Positions 46,828 to 55,650 of a DNA stretch of 64,000 bases are shown here, piece after piece. This stretch comes from CAVSUZ01 sp963791885. Its GTDB lineage: Bacteria; Pseudomonadota; Alphaproteobacteria; Acetobacterales; Acetobacteraceae. Position 1 is the stretch's first letter, and each line of letters starts with the position of its first letter. Both the position numbers and the translations under genes were made by a program. The stretch covers positions 1,922,001-1,986,000 of the forward strand of contig CAWBUL010000006.1 in the NCBI GenBank assembly GCA_963791885.1, written 5' to 3'. The notes below the pieces were generated by a model that was not told the DNA's origin, did no database searches, and saw only the letters and a list, made by a program, of their open reading frames with translations.

Positions 46828-48240
46828 TCATCCCTCTACTTGGGGCATCATTCGGCCGGCGTCGGCATGCATCTGTTCGGCAGCACGGTGCGCAGCGCGC
46901 GCGAGAATCCCGGTGTAGGTAGGAAACGACAGCGGTACCTTGGTCAGATCGCCCACCCGAAGCCCTGCGGTGATAGCGATCGCCACCACCTGGACGATCT
47001 CCACGGCCCGCTCCCCCGCGACATGGCAGCCGAGGATCGCGCCGGTTCCGCGGTCAGCGATCAACTTGCAGAACCCGGTCGTCTGGCCGTCGATGATTGT
47101 GCGCGCGGTCTCGCCGAAGCGCACCACCGCTACCACCACGTCGTGCGCGCCACGGGCCTTCTCTTCGGTCAGACCCACCTGGGCATATTCCGGGTCAGTG
47201 AAGCTGCCAGTCGGACTAACCGGCGCCCCGAGCGTCGTTGTCGCGCCAAGCACGGCATTGGTCGCCGCCGCGAAACCGTCCTGAACCGCCTGCGGGGCAA
47301 GCATCAAGCGGCCGCTGATGTCGCCCGCTGCGAAGATGTGTGGGACGGTGGTTTGAAGGTATGCGTCGACCCGCACGAAGCCCCGATCGTCGGTCTCGAC
47401 GCCCGCCGCCGCCAGGTTCAGGCCGGCAGTGTCGGCCACCCAGCCGACCGCCACGACAACGAGCGCAGCCTCCGCGCTGTCGCGTGTACCGTCCTTCGAG
47501 AAGACCATCCTAACGCCGCTCGGGGTCTTCTCGAATGACTCGATGGTCCCAAAATTTTCGCGCACCGCGATACCTAACTCGCGGAAGGCAGCGGCGACAG
47601 CAGTAGACACGTCGTCATCTTCGGTCGGCAGGATGCGCGGGCCGGCCTGGAAGAGCTGAACCCGAGAGCCGAAGGCATTGAAGATCGATGCGACTTGCAC
47701 CCCTGTCGCCCCTCCGCCAATGACCAGCATCGACGACGGAACCGCGGTCAGGCCCCAGGCATCGCTGTGCGTGGACGTCAGTTCGAAGCCAGGGATTGGC
47801 AGCCGCCTGCTCGTTCCCCCGACGCAAAGGATGATCCTGTCACCTTGCAAGCGTAGCCCGCTCTTGGTTTCGACGGCATGCGGATCGATGAAGCGCGCAG
47901 TGCCGGTGTTTTCATGGATCGTCACGCCCGCATGGTCCAGGACGTCGCGGCCGAGGGAATGCGTTCGCACGTCGTCGACGACCTCTCGCACGCGTGCGAG
48001 CAGTCGGGGATACTCAAGTATGGGCTCGCTTACAGCGATGCCGTACCGACCGAGCTGACGCGCCTCCCGGAGCAACCGCGCAGCTTGGGCCAAGGTACGC
48101 ACAGGGATTGGTCCGTCGTTGGCTGCCATGCCGCCGAACGCATCGCGGGTGACGAGCACCGTCCGAGCGCCGAGCTCGGCCGCGCGCCTTGCGGCCACGA
48201 CTCCCGCCGGTCCAGCGCCAACGACTACGACATCTATCAT
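46828..48240 (-). CDS. pyridine nucleotide-disulfide oxidoreductase family protein lacking redox cysteines
   Basis: A 470-residue flavoprotein. MIDVVVVGAGPAGVVAARRA is the FAD site, SSMLVIGGGATGVQVASIFN the NAD(P) site, PHIFAAGDISGRLMLAPQAV the second FAD motif and FTDPEYAQVGLTEEKA the start of the dimerisation domain. In place of the usual GGTCxxxGCxPTK there is FGGMAANDGPIPVRT, so it cannot act as a dithiol reductase such as mercuric or dihydrolipoamide reductase; a transhydrogenase- or NAD(P)H-oxidase-like activity is possible. GGGGGAC precedes ATG 48240. Confidence 0.88.
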   Translation of the reverse strand: MIDVVVVGAGPAGVVAARRAAELGARTVLVTRDAFGGMAANDGPIPVRTLAQAARLLREARQLGRYGIAVSEPILEYPRLLARVREVVDDVRTHSLGRDVLDHAGVTIHENTGTARFIDPHAVETKSGLRLQGDRIILCVGGTSRRLPIPGFELTSTHSDAWGLTAVPSSMLVIGGGATGVQVASIFNAFGSRVQLFQAGPRILPTEDDDVSTAVAAAFRELGIAVRENFGTIESFEKTPSGVRMVFSKDGTRDSAEAALVVVAVGWVADTAGLNLAAAGVETDDRGFVRVDAYLQTTVPHIFAAGDISGRLMLAPQAVQDGFAAATNAVLGATTTLGAPVSPTGSFTDPEYAQVGLTEEKARGAHDVVVAVVRFGETARTIIDGQTTGFCKLIADRGTGAILGCHVAGERAVEIVQVVAIAITAGLRVGDLTKVPLSFPTYTGILARAAHRAAEQMHADAGRMMPQVEG

Positions 48241-48527
48241 TTCTTGTCCCCCAAAGACCGAACCGACTTGGATAACTGGCCGCCATGCCTCATGCATCGC
48301 TGCCAGCCCAATGCGACGACGCGCCGCCTCGCGAACGCCCTGAAAGATCTTTTTAGCAGCCAGAAATATGATAATTGCCCATGCATAGACCAAGGTCCAG
48401 CAGCCGATCACCACAGCCGGCCGCTGCTTAGCGAGGCGCGAAACTTGTGCCGCGATCGAGTACCAGTGAGGTGGTCCCGTTCTGCGGGACAGTTTGGCGG
48501 CTTTGCTAAGCTTGGTTCTGTGTCACT

Positions 48528-49397
48528 TCAGGCCGCCAATTTCGTTGTTTCTATTCCTCCGACTTCAGTCGCGGCATACGCCTCGTCAGGAGTGAGCCCG
48601 CCCAGTGCTGAGTGAGGCCGGTGACCGTTGTAGTAACTGATCCACCGGGTCAGTCCCGTTCGCAGCTCCGAGCCCGTTTCAAACGCGTGCAGATAGACGC
48701 ACTCGTATTTCAGACTACGCCACAGCCGTTCGATGAACACGTTGTCCATCCACCGGCCGCGGCCGTCCATCGAGATCCGCACACCAGCGCCGGTCAGCAC
48801 CTCCGTGAATCGTGGCGAGGTGAACTGGCTCCCCTGATCGCTGTTGAAGATGTCCGGCCGGCCAAACCGCACCAGCGCTTCCTCCAACGCAGCGACGCAG
48901 AACTCCACATCCATGGTGTTCGACAAACGCCAGCTCAGCACCCGCCGCGTCGCCCAATCCATCACCGCGACCAGATAGAGGAAGCCGCGCCGCATCGGAA
49001 TATAGGTGATATCCGCACACCAGACCTGGTTCGGCCGATCGACCACGAGATCGCGTAGCAGATACGGGTAGATCCGGTGCTCGGGATGCGGAACCGTGGT
49101 CCGCGGCCGCTGGTAGATCGGCGTCAGCCCCATCGTCGCCATCAGCCGCCGCACCCGCTTGCGGCCGACAGCGTGACCCAGATGGCGCAGATGACGCGTC
49201 ATCTGCCGCGATCCATACCACGGCGTTTCCAGGAACTGCTCGTCGAGCAGCCGCATCAGCAGCAGGTTCTCCGCCGTCTCCAGTGCCGCCGCGCGGTAAA
49301 ACGTGGAGCGGCCCATCGACACCAGCGCGCACTGCCGTGCAACCGAAAGGTGCGGATGGCCCGGCTCAATCATCGATCGCCTTCGATCCACGCTCAT
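48528..49397 (-). CDS. IS3-family transposase OrfB
   Basis: The integrase part: MSVDRRRSMIEPGHPHLSVA, HTH_21 region (TPWYGSRQMTRHLRHLG), DDE residues in VWCADITYIPMRRGFLYLVA, IFNSDQGSQFTSPRF and DNVFIERLWRSLKYECVYLH, and the terminal GHRPHSALGGLTPDEAY. Its ATG overlaps the OrfA stop; the frame stays open upstream, so frameshift fusion with OrfA is expected. Intact. Confidence 0.95.
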   Translation of the reverse strand: MSVDRRRSMIEPGHPHLSVARQCALVSMGRSTFYRAAALETAENLLLMRLLDEQFLETPWYGSRQMTRHLRHLGHAVGRKRVRRLMATMGLTPIYQRPRTTVPHPEHRIYPYLLRDLVVDRPNQVWCADITYIPMRRGFLYLVAVMDWATRRVLSWRLSNTMDVEFCVAALEEALVRFGRPDIFNSDQGSQFTSPRFTEVLTGAGVRISMDGRGRWMDNVFIERLWRSLKYECVYLHAFETGSELRTGLTRWISYYNGHRPHSALGGLTPDEAYAATEVGGIETTKLAA

Positions 49398-49708
49398 CGA
49401 CCGAAGGCTTTCGCCAAAAAATCGCGTTCCACCACCAGCTGCCCGATCTTGGCGTGCAGTTTCTCCACCTCTTCTTCCCGGGCGACTTCCTTCGCTTCCG
49501 TCTTGCCCGAGAACACCGACGATAGCCCGTCCACCGCCTGGCGCTTCCACTCGCTGACCATCGTCTGATGCACACCGTGCTTCGTCGCCAGCTGCGCCGT
49601 CGTCAGCTCACCGCGCAGTGCCTCAAGGGCAACCTTCGCCTTGAATTCCGCCGAATATCGCTTCCGTTTGCCCGTCATCGGGTCCGTCCTCCAGCCAGGG
49701 CGAACCAA
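49394..49708 (-). CDS. IS3-family transposase OrfA
   Basis: A 104-residue HTH protein: KRKRYSAEFKAKVALEALRG, LTTAQLATKHGVHQTMVSEW, and a C-terminal coiled coil (EEEVEKLHAKIGQLVVERDF). It overlaps OrfB by four bases. Confidence 0.93.
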   Translation of the reverse strand: MVRPGWRTDPMTGKRKRYSAEFKAKVALEALRGELTTAQLATKHGVHQTMVSEWKRQAVDGLSSVFSGKTEAKEVAREEEVEKLHAKIGQLVVERDFLAKAFGR

Positions 49709-49744
49709 GCTTAACCCCCTGTCCCAGTTTCCGGGACCACCTCA

Positions 49745-49924
49745 CAGAGCTATCCGTCGTATGATCAGTGTGGCGATTGCAGCTTTGCTGAATGCGGAGT
49801 TGTCGAGCCAGAGCACCTTCGCCATGCCGAGTGCGCGAAGGGGCATCAAGACGAAATTGGCCAACAGCGCAAGCAAGACCAGACGCGCATTGCGCGGCGT
49901 CAAGCTGGTGTCTCGGACGCACAT
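49745..49924 (-). pseudogene. fragment of a bile acid:sodium symporter family gene
   Basis: The minus-strand frame reads PRNARLVLLALLANFVLMPL then ALGMAKVLWLDN, matching residues near the start of the intact transporter at 52577-53413 (PLRNARLILLTLMANFVVMP, then IVLAKVLRLDN). The DNA is also very similar, so it is a recent partial duplicate. It is cut by the IS3 element on one side and by IS256 sequence on the other. Confidence 0.8.
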
Positions 49925-50222
49925 GAGGGACTGAAGGCAGCCATCGCCGAGATACTCGACGCCACCTGGCAGCGCGTATGCCTCAGCATCGCCCCAAGAT
50001 CCGCAGCACCAATCCGCTCGAACGCCTCAACGGCGAGATCAAGCGTCGCAGCGACGTGGTTGGCATCTCCCCAACGAGGTCGCCGTCATCCGCCTCATCG
50101 GAGCCCTGTTGCTCGAACAGAATGATGAGTGGGCCGTGCAGCGTGCCCGCTACATGAGCCTCGAAACCATCACGCCTTTGAGCGATAATCCAACCGTCAG
50201 CCTGCCAACAATCGCAGCCTGA
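49925..50222 (+). pseudogene. IS256-family transposase remnant
   Basis: LKAAIAEILDATWQR, from the middle of a Mutator-type transposase, is joined to its C-terminus: PKIRSTNPLERLNGEIKRRS, VAVIRLIGALLLEQNDEWAV and RYMSLETITPLSDNPTVSLP. The first part of the protein and a central segment are missing. Confidence 0.85.
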
Positions 50223-50418
50223 CACGGCGGCGCAGCCCACCAAGGAGCAGCGCCCCTACACCACGCCGCGGGACATGATCGATGCAGGTGCAGCCGCGCC
50301 AATGTGGCTGGTGCCAACGGGAACGCCGCGTCCAATGCTTTCAGGCGAAGGCGGGATCGTGTGATCCGCTTCTGCACCAGCCCGCTAAAGCTTTTTCGTT
50401 AGTGCCATCCCGTCCTCT

Positions 50419-50685
50419 TCACGGCTGCCAGATAGCTTCAGTCAGACCGACGACGGTCGCGAGTGCCTCCCCGAATTCCGGCCTTTCACCATAGACCATT
50501 GCGGCAACGAAGTCGTCGTAGCGGCGCCGATGCATGGGATCAGTGCGCAGGGCATCAAGGGCCTTGTGTGTCTCGCCGGCGATGTCGGCGGCGTAGGCGG
50601 GATACTGGCCGGTTCCGTCCATCGGGGTGATCCAGCAGACGAGGGTGGAGGGCAAATCAATCGGAGCGCCGGGCTTCATGGCCAA
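50419..50685 (-). CDS. unknown 88-residue protein, perhaps a gene fragment
   Basis: MAMKPGAPIDLPSTLVCWIT then an acidic/helical part (AADIAGETHKALDALRTDPM) and a C-terminal MVYGERPEFGEALATVVGLT. No RBS is visible before the Met, so it may be the end of a truncated gene. Unrecognised. Confidence 0.35.
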   Translation of the reverse strand: MAMKPGAPIDLPSTLVCWITPMDGTGQYPAYAADIAGETHKALDALRTDPMHRRRYDDFVAAMVYGERPEFGEALATVVGLTEAIWQP

Positions 50686-50807
50686 GGCCGGCCAGCGTCA
50701 GGTCAAACCACGTGGACAGGTGAGGACCAAACGATATGTTTATCGGAGGGATGCCGTGACAGGGCTAGGCATCGTGCACCTCCGTATCAATTATGGCACC
50801 TGCTCGG

Positions 50808-51428
50808 TCAGCCCGCGATCGTGGGTCCTCCAGCGGCGGGGGCGCTCGGAGGTCGCATTGCTCGCACGAATTCCCCCGCCCCCGCGCCCCATTTCGTGAA
50901 TACCTTGAGCGCCGTCGTAAACGACACATCGACTGGATGTACCCGTTCCCTTGGTAAGATGTACAGTGCGCCCGCCATCGGCGTTGGCACCGAGGGAACC
51001 AACACAGTGTATGATCCATCTTCTAATTCCTCGATGATAAGCGCAGGCACCAATGCTTCTTCGATTTCGACCAGCGCGGGCGCAAAGGCCGGTTCGTCGG
51101 CCTGCCCAGCGATACGCCCAGTGAGGCTGCGCAACAGCCCATAACCCGGAAGCTTTGATAGAACGGCCTTCTCAAAGGCATTCTTCGCTCGCACACCAGG
51201 ACCGGTACGCGCGAGCAACCCGGTAACGAAGCAGATTGCGACCAGCACAAGGATCGCGGCAAATTGGCGAAACTCTACAGTGACAGGAAGACTGGCTGTG
51301 ATCGGGCCCACCACGGCCAACAGACCTTTGATGGCCTTCGCGAGCAGTAAGATGGACACGTAAATCGGCAGGATGATCAGTATCCCGCCGATCAGCGTCG
51401 TCTTACTGAACTCGACCAATGCTTTCAT
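50808..51428 (-). CDS. DUF502 family membrane protein
   Basis: A 206-residue protein with two N-terminal membrane spans (about 10-35 and 58-80) and a cytoplasmic or periplasmic domain: NAFEKAVLSKLPGYGLLRSL, EDGSYTVLVPSVPTPMAGAL and YILPRERVHPVDVSFTTALK are DUF502 hallmarks. Function unknown; family members are widespread in proteobacteria and plants. It lies downstream of an outer-membrane protein gene in the same direction. Confidence 0.9.
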   Translation of the reverse strand: MKALVEFSKTTLIGGILIILPIYVSILLLAKAIKGLLAVVGPITASLPVTVEFRQFAAILVLVAICFVTGLLARTGPGVRAKNAFEKAVLSKLPGYGLLRSLTGRIAGQADEPAFAPALVEIEEALVPALIIEELEDGSYTVLVPSVPTPMAGALYILPRERVHPVDVSFTTALKVFTKWGAGAGEFVRAMRPPSAPAAGGPTIAG

Positions 51429-51432
51429 CCAG

Positions 51433-51477
51433 AATTCCCTCGATGAACGGCCAATGCCGGCGCCAGAAGGCAGGATA
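51433..51477 (+). repeat. interspersed imperfect repeat, copy 1 (pairs with 56563-56607)
   Basis: TTCCCT(C)GATGAACGGCCAATGC...GCAGGATA occurs here, just upstream of the DUF502 gene start, and again at 56563-56607. Confidence 0.55.
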
Positions 51478-51592
51478 TCAACACCGCCGGCTAGATTCCG
51501 TGGCCGGCGGCCATGTCCTATCCTGCACCATCAACGTGTGCGTCACGGCGCCCGGAAAGTCGACCGCAGCGGCAACCATCCGGCCACCCAGA

Positions 51593-52444
51593 TCATGGCT
51601 GCGGAAACAGGAAGGTTATGCCGAGCCGAGCGCCGAAACCATGGGGACCGGTGTCGGGAGAGTCGGCCCAATAACGCACGCCGCCAACGATGCTGACCCG
51701 CTGCTGCCCCAGCTTGACGATCTTGGCGACCATGAAGTTGATCGGTGCCAACCATTTGCGAGTCTCCCAGTCGTAGGTGCTTTCGCTCTGGAGCGTAAAC
51801 GTCCACGCCTGCGGTGTTGTATAGGCGACGAAGGGTTGCAAGTATGTTTGGTCAAAATCGGCGCGGTCGGCGCCGCCGGCGAAGGACCAAATGTGGTTGG
51901 CGAGAATGCCGACCGACCAGCCGCTGCCCTGCCAGACAAGAACCCCGGTCGGGCCTACGCCCCATTTCCCGGCGCCGAGCAGTTCATCGGTTCCGGTCGG
52001 CAGCAGAAAGATTGGCCCCACTCCCCAGGTGAAGCCATTGAATGTTCGGCTTGGCGACAAATAGAGTCCCTCCGTCGTGTCGCGCAGGCCAGATTGCGAG
52101 CCGGCGCCGGGAAAGAGGTCGTTCTGGTTGAACATTACGGGAAGGATTGTTCGCGAGATCAGATGCCAGTCGGCATCGAGCGTAATCGGCACTACCGGTT
52201 GGATGTTCACAAACCACTGGGAACCATCTCTCCCCGGACCGACATTCCCGTTGTAGTTTCCCAGGAACGGTACGCTGATGAGGGCGGCGAGTGGGTTGGC
52301 CAGCTCTTCGGCCAAACCTTCGCTGTCATTCTGTGCAAGCGCGGCTCCAGTCCCCAAAAGGAGTGCGACAACCGTGACGGAAGCAACTAGCGCATGCTTC
52401 ACCTCCGCCTTAGGCAAACCGCGGGCTGAATTCGGTGCAGTCAT
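51593..52444 (-). CDS. outer-membrane beta-barrel protein
   Basis: A 283-residue protein with a signal peptide (VKHALVASVTVVALLLGTGA then ALA) and an amphipathic strand pattern: YNGNVGPGRDGSQWFVNIQP, GFTWGVGPIFLLPTGTDELL, WSVGILANHIWSFAG, and a terminal FGARLGITFLFPQP ending near an aromatic residue. This is the neuromedin-U-like/transporter-type barrel family annotated in many proteobacteria. ATG 52444 has GGTGGG upstream; an earlier Met at 52477 is possible. It follows the bile-acid-symporter family gene. Confidence 0.75.
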   Translation of the reverse strand: MTAPNSARGLPKAEVKHALVASVTVVALLLGTGAALAQNDSEGLAEELANPLAALISVPFLGNYNGNVGPGRDGSQWFVNIQPVVPITLDADWHLISRTILPVMFNQNDLFPGAGSQSGLRDTTEGLYLSPSRTFNGFTWGVGPIFLLPTGTDELLGAGKWGVGPTGVLVWQGSGWSVGILANHIWSFAGGADRADFDQTYLQPFVAYTTPQAWTFTLQSESTYDWETRKWLAPINFMVAKIVKLGQQRVSIVGGVRYWADSPDTGPHGFGARLGITFLFPQP

Positions 52445-52576
52445 GTCCCACCTGTTCTCTGGCGCGTGGCTGGCCATCGCATGCTTTTCTTCCGATAAGT
52501 TTATCCCTTTATAAGTCCATATCGCATTATAGTTCCATCCGTAAGCCAGCAGGACGACGACCGTGCTTACAATCAC

Positions 52577-53413
52577 TCACCGATTTGCCAAGACGCGAGA
52601 AAGCGGCATGAGGATGATCAATCCGACAATCGCGACGACGATTACCATGACGATTACCTTTGGGTCGCTGAAACTTTGGCTTGCCACCACGAGTGCGGCG
52701 GCAATGTTGCGCTGGCCAGTACCGAGCGCCAGCACCCGTTTCGTGTCGCCGTCAGGTCCACCCAGCAACCAGCCAGTCCCGAAGCCCAATGCGATAAATA
52801 GTAGTCCCGCAAGGATTCCTCGTGTACCGAAGACTTGTAGAACCTTGTCGATGTTCGCTGCGGTGATCAACAATACCAGCAGGATGAGACTGATGTTGGA
52901 AATCCTGTCGAGCATGGGCTTCACGCGACGGGCCAAGTCCTCGTAGCGCACCTTCAGGGCAAGCCCAGCGGCGAGCGGCAGCAGCATCAGCAGGACGAGG
53001 GAGCGAGCAATATTCCACGGATGAACAGTAACTCCCGGAAGCAGCAGGGGCATTACGGCAGGCAGGTAACCGACCGTGACGACCATCAGGAGCACCATCG
53101 CGCCAACGGAAAATGCGAGGTCGCCCCTGGCAAGTTCGGCGAGCTTCGGCAAGAACGGCGCGCCGGCCGCGCACCCGAGCACCAGCAGTCCAACTGCAAA
53201 GGGGTTATCGAGCCGCAGCACCTTCGCCAGGACAATCGCGCCAAGGGGCATCACGACGAAATTGGCCATCAGCGTAAGCAAGATCAGACGGGCATTGCGC
53301 AGCGGTTCAATGATCTGCCCAATGGTGAGCCCCGACCCCATTGCCAGCATGCTTGAGACCACAAAGCCAAGCATGGCCACAGTGGCCCCCTTGCTCAACA
53401 GATCCATCAGCAT
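52577..53413 (-). CDS. bile acid:sodium symporter (BASS) family transporter
   Basis: A 278-residue protein of eight to ten spans. EPLRNARLILLTLMANFVVM, GLLVLGCAAGAPFLPKLAEL and LALGTGQRNIAAALVVASQS are the conserved BASS segments around the Na+ and substrate sites. AAGGGG precedes the ATG at 53413. Substrates in bacteria are mostly unknown organic acids. A partial duplicate lies at 49745-49924. Confidence 0.9.
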   Translation of the reverse strand: MLMDLLSKGATVAMLGFVVSSMLAMGSGLTIGQIIEPLRNARLILLTLMANFVVMPLGAIVLAKVLRLDNPFAVGLLVLGCAAGAPFLPKLAELARGDLAFSVGAMVLLMVVTVGYLPAVMPLLLPGVTVHPWNIARSLVLLMLLPLAAGLALKVRYEDLARRVKPMLDRISNISLILLVLLITAANIDKVLQVFGTRGILAGLLFIALGFGTGWLLGGPDGDTKRVLALGTGQRNIAAALVVASQSFSDPKVIVMVIVVAIVGLIILMPLSRVLANR

Positions 53414-53477
53414 GGAGGTTCTTCCCCTTATGGAGACGCACGCGCGGTCGCTGCGGTCGGCCATGACCCGGCGGCGC

Positions 53478-53963
53478 TCATTTCATCAATGCGAGATTCC
53501 GCCAGAAGTTCTCCAGACTATCCGTGCCGCCGAACAGGGTGGTGAAATTTGTCGAGTCCACAAGCACGATGTCGCCGTCCCGCTGCTGAGACCGGTCGCC
53601 GCAAAGATGCCAACCGCATCCTCAGTATATTTGTCGAAGTCGGTGTCGAAAATGCCCATGTACTGGAAGTAAGTTTCCCCCTTTGATGTCGAAGAGATTC
53701 CATCGGCGATAGTGCAGTTTGAGTACGGCGAGGAAGTCAGGCCGATCAGCCACGGCGTTCTCGATGTTCTTGGCGTACTCATAGAAGATCGGCTCCCGTC
53801 CGGGGATGATCTTCGCGATGATGGAGAAGCCGTAGCAAGCCGGAGTCTTGGGAAAGATTGGGCCATATCTGCCTTGCTTAGCCTCATCTTCCAAGAAGCC
53901 CCCCTTCGGGATCGCCATGGCGGCGCGCTCCGTCCAGTCCCCTTGCCTCGATGTGTCAGACAT
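53478..53963 (-). pseudogene. decayed, deleted copy of the two unknown genes at 42.5-44.2 kb
   Basis: The first part (MAIPKGGFLEDEAKQGRYGP, IFPKTPACYGFSIIAKIIPG, LHYRRWNLFD, then in another frame YFQYMGIFDTDFDKYTEDAV) is homologous to the N-terminal two thirds of the 183-residue protein. It is joined, near 53590, to GDIVLVDSTNFTTLFGGTDS followed by LENFWRNLALM, homologous to the last 35 residues of the 340-residue protein. One frame break and one deletion spanning the gene boundary are needed. It is about 60 percent identical at protein level by eye, so an old paralogous copy. Confidence 0.8.
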
Positions 53964-53995
53964 AAACCTTTTCCTTTCCGTTCAAGCGTCAGCTA

Positions 53996-55133
53996 GTGCT
54001 CTGACTCATACGGACGATGCAGGCAATCTTTCGAGCTTGGCAAGGATTGAGGCGGTGGCTGCGGTCCAGACGAATGGGCGTGGTTCTGCATTTCGCTCAG
54101 CGAGGTAAGTCTTAATGGCAGCCTGCAGGCTGACGAGGGAGTGGAAGCTGCCGCGCCGGATGCGTTGTCGGGTAAGAGCGGAGAAGAAGGTCTCCACCGC
54201 GTTCAGCCATGACCCGGAGGTTGGCGTGAAGTGGAAGGTCCATCGGTCATGGCGTGCCAGCCAGGCCTGTACCTTTCGGTGCCGGTGGGTGGCGTAGTTG
54301 TCGACGACCGCATGGACCAACTTGCCGGACGGCACCTCGCGTTCGACGGCATTGAGGAAGCGGATGAACTCCTCGTGCCGGTGTCGCTGCATGCAGCGAC
54401 CGATCACCGTACCCTTCAGCACGTTCAATGCGGCGAACAACGTCGTCGTTCCATGGCGTTTGTAGTCGTGGGTCATGGTGCCGCAGCGGCCGGGTTTCAG
54501 CGGCAGTCCAGGCTGGGTACGGTCGAGCGCCTGGATTTGGCTCTTTTCGTCGATCGACAGCACCACCGCATGGGCGGGCGGATCGAGATAAAGGCCGATG
54601 ATATCCGCCATTTTCTCAGCGAACTGCGGATCACGCGAGCGCTTGAAGCTGCGCACGCGGTGCGGCTGGAGTTGGTGCGCCGCCCAGATGCGCTGCACCG
54701 AGCGCAGAGACATGGCGGTGGCGTTTGCCATGGCTCGCCCGGTCCAATACGTGGTCCCAGGGGGCGGCTCGCCACACGTGAGCGCCACGACGTGCGCCAC
54801 TTTATCGGCCGGGATCGGTCGTTTGCCGGGCTTGCGCGTCTTGTCACGCAGCAACCCGTCGGGACCTTCCTCGACAAAACGCTGCTGCCAGCGCCAGACC
54901 ATGGGGCGGCTGACGCTGATCTCTTTCGCCACATGTTGCACCGGCCGACCACTGGCCGAGGCCAGAACAACTCGGGCTCGCTCGATGTATTTGCCCGCTC
55001 GGTTGCGATCCGATGCTATTGCCTTAAGCCGCTTCCTGTCTGCCGCGCTCAACAACACGCATACTGTCTGTGCCATGCTCACAGAATCGCATGGCAACCG
55101 CATGTTGTGAATCGATAGAATGCGTCAGAGCAC
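53996..55133 (-). mobile_element. IS630-family element A
   Basis: Ends GTGCTCTGAC (53996) and GTCAGAGCAC (55124-55133) are inverted repeats, flanked by TA on both sides as expected for this family. It carries one intact transposase gene and is inserted upstream of the decayed unknown-gene copy. Confidence 0.9.
54006..55103 (-). CDS. IS630-family transposase
   Basis: A 365-residue DDE transposase: HTH part (YIERARVVLASASGRPVQHV, ISVSRPMVWRWQQRFVEEGP), first catalytic Asp in VVLSIDEKSQIQALDRTQPG, second in LVHAVVDNYATHRHRKVQAW and Glu in SGSWLNAVETFFSAL. Full length and in frame, so probably active. Confidence 0.95.
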   Translation of the reverse strand: MRLPCDSVSMAQTVCVLLSAADRKRLKAIASDRNRAGKYIERARVVLASASGRPVQHVAKEISVSRPMVWRWQQRFVEEGPDGLLRDKTRKPGKRPIPADKVAHVVALTCGEPPPGTTYWTGRAMANATAMSLRSVQRIWAAHQLQPHRVRSFKRSRDPQFAEKMADIIGLYLDPPAHAVVLSIDEKSQIQALDRTQPGLPLKPGRCGTMTHDYKRHGTTTLFAALNVLKGTVIGRCMQRHRHEEFIRFLNAVEREVPSGKLVHAVVDNYATHRHRKVQAWLARHDRWTFHFTPTSGSWLNAVETFFSALTRQRIRRGSFHSLVSLQAAIKTYLAERNAEPRPFVWTAATASILAKLERLPASSV

Positions 55134-55224
55134 TAGAGCAGAACCCGACCGAACCAATTCGCGAGAGTTCTTCCCAGACGCGGTGGCGATCTGATTCACC
55201 ATGTCTGCTGGGAGGAGGCCAGCA

Positions 55225-55650
55225 TGCATGGCACGGACGCTGTCGGACGATCTTCGCTCGCGGGTGATTGCGGCGGTTGAGGCGGGGCTGTCGCGGCGTG
55301 CGGCGGCTGAACGGTTCGGGATCGGCGTTGCGACCGCGATCCGCTGGGTGCGGGCATTCCGTGCCAGCGGCAGCATCCAGGCGCGGCCCAAGGGGGGTGA
55401 CCTGCGCTCGCACCGCATCGAGGCTTACCGTGACGTGATCCTTGGTGCCGTGGCCGCCCAGGTCGACATGACACTGGTGGAGTTGGCGGAGATGCTTCGT
55501 CGGGACCATGGATTGCACGTCGCCCCCAGCACGGTGTGGCGCTTCCTGGATCGCCACGCCATGACCATCAAAAAAAACCGCGCACGCCTGCGAGCAGGAC
55601 AGGCCCGACGTGCGCGTGCGGCGACAAGCCTGGTTCGACGCGCAGCCTGA
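55225..55650 (+). CDS. IS630-family transposase, N-terminal frame
   Basis: MARTLSDDLRSRVIAAVEAG, LSRRAAAERFGIGVATAIRW and an LHVAPSTVWRFLDRHAMTIK stretch form the HTH half of an IS630 transposase. A run of eight A residues near 55570 (codons for KKN) is a slippery site; slippage yields the joined KKKTAHACEQ product continuing in the next frame. The ATG used is the one at about 55225. Confidence 0.85.
   Translation, partial: CMARTLSDDLRSRVIAAVEAGLSRRAAAERFGIGVATAIRWVRAFRASGSIQARPKGGDLRSHRIEAYRDVILGAVAAQVDMTLVELAEMLRRDHGLHVAPSTVWRFLDRHAMTIKKNRARLRAGQARRARAATSLVRRAA

Larger units (their letters stand above)
48467..49744 (-). mobile_element. IS3-family element, complete (1278 bp)
   Basis: Ends are imperfect inverted repeats beginning TGAGGTGGTCCCG (48467) and its complement (49744), with GGGACAG further in. 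The flanking triplet is CAG on both sides (48464-48466 and 49745-49747), a 3-bp target duplication. It contains orfA and orfB. Confidence 0.92.
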
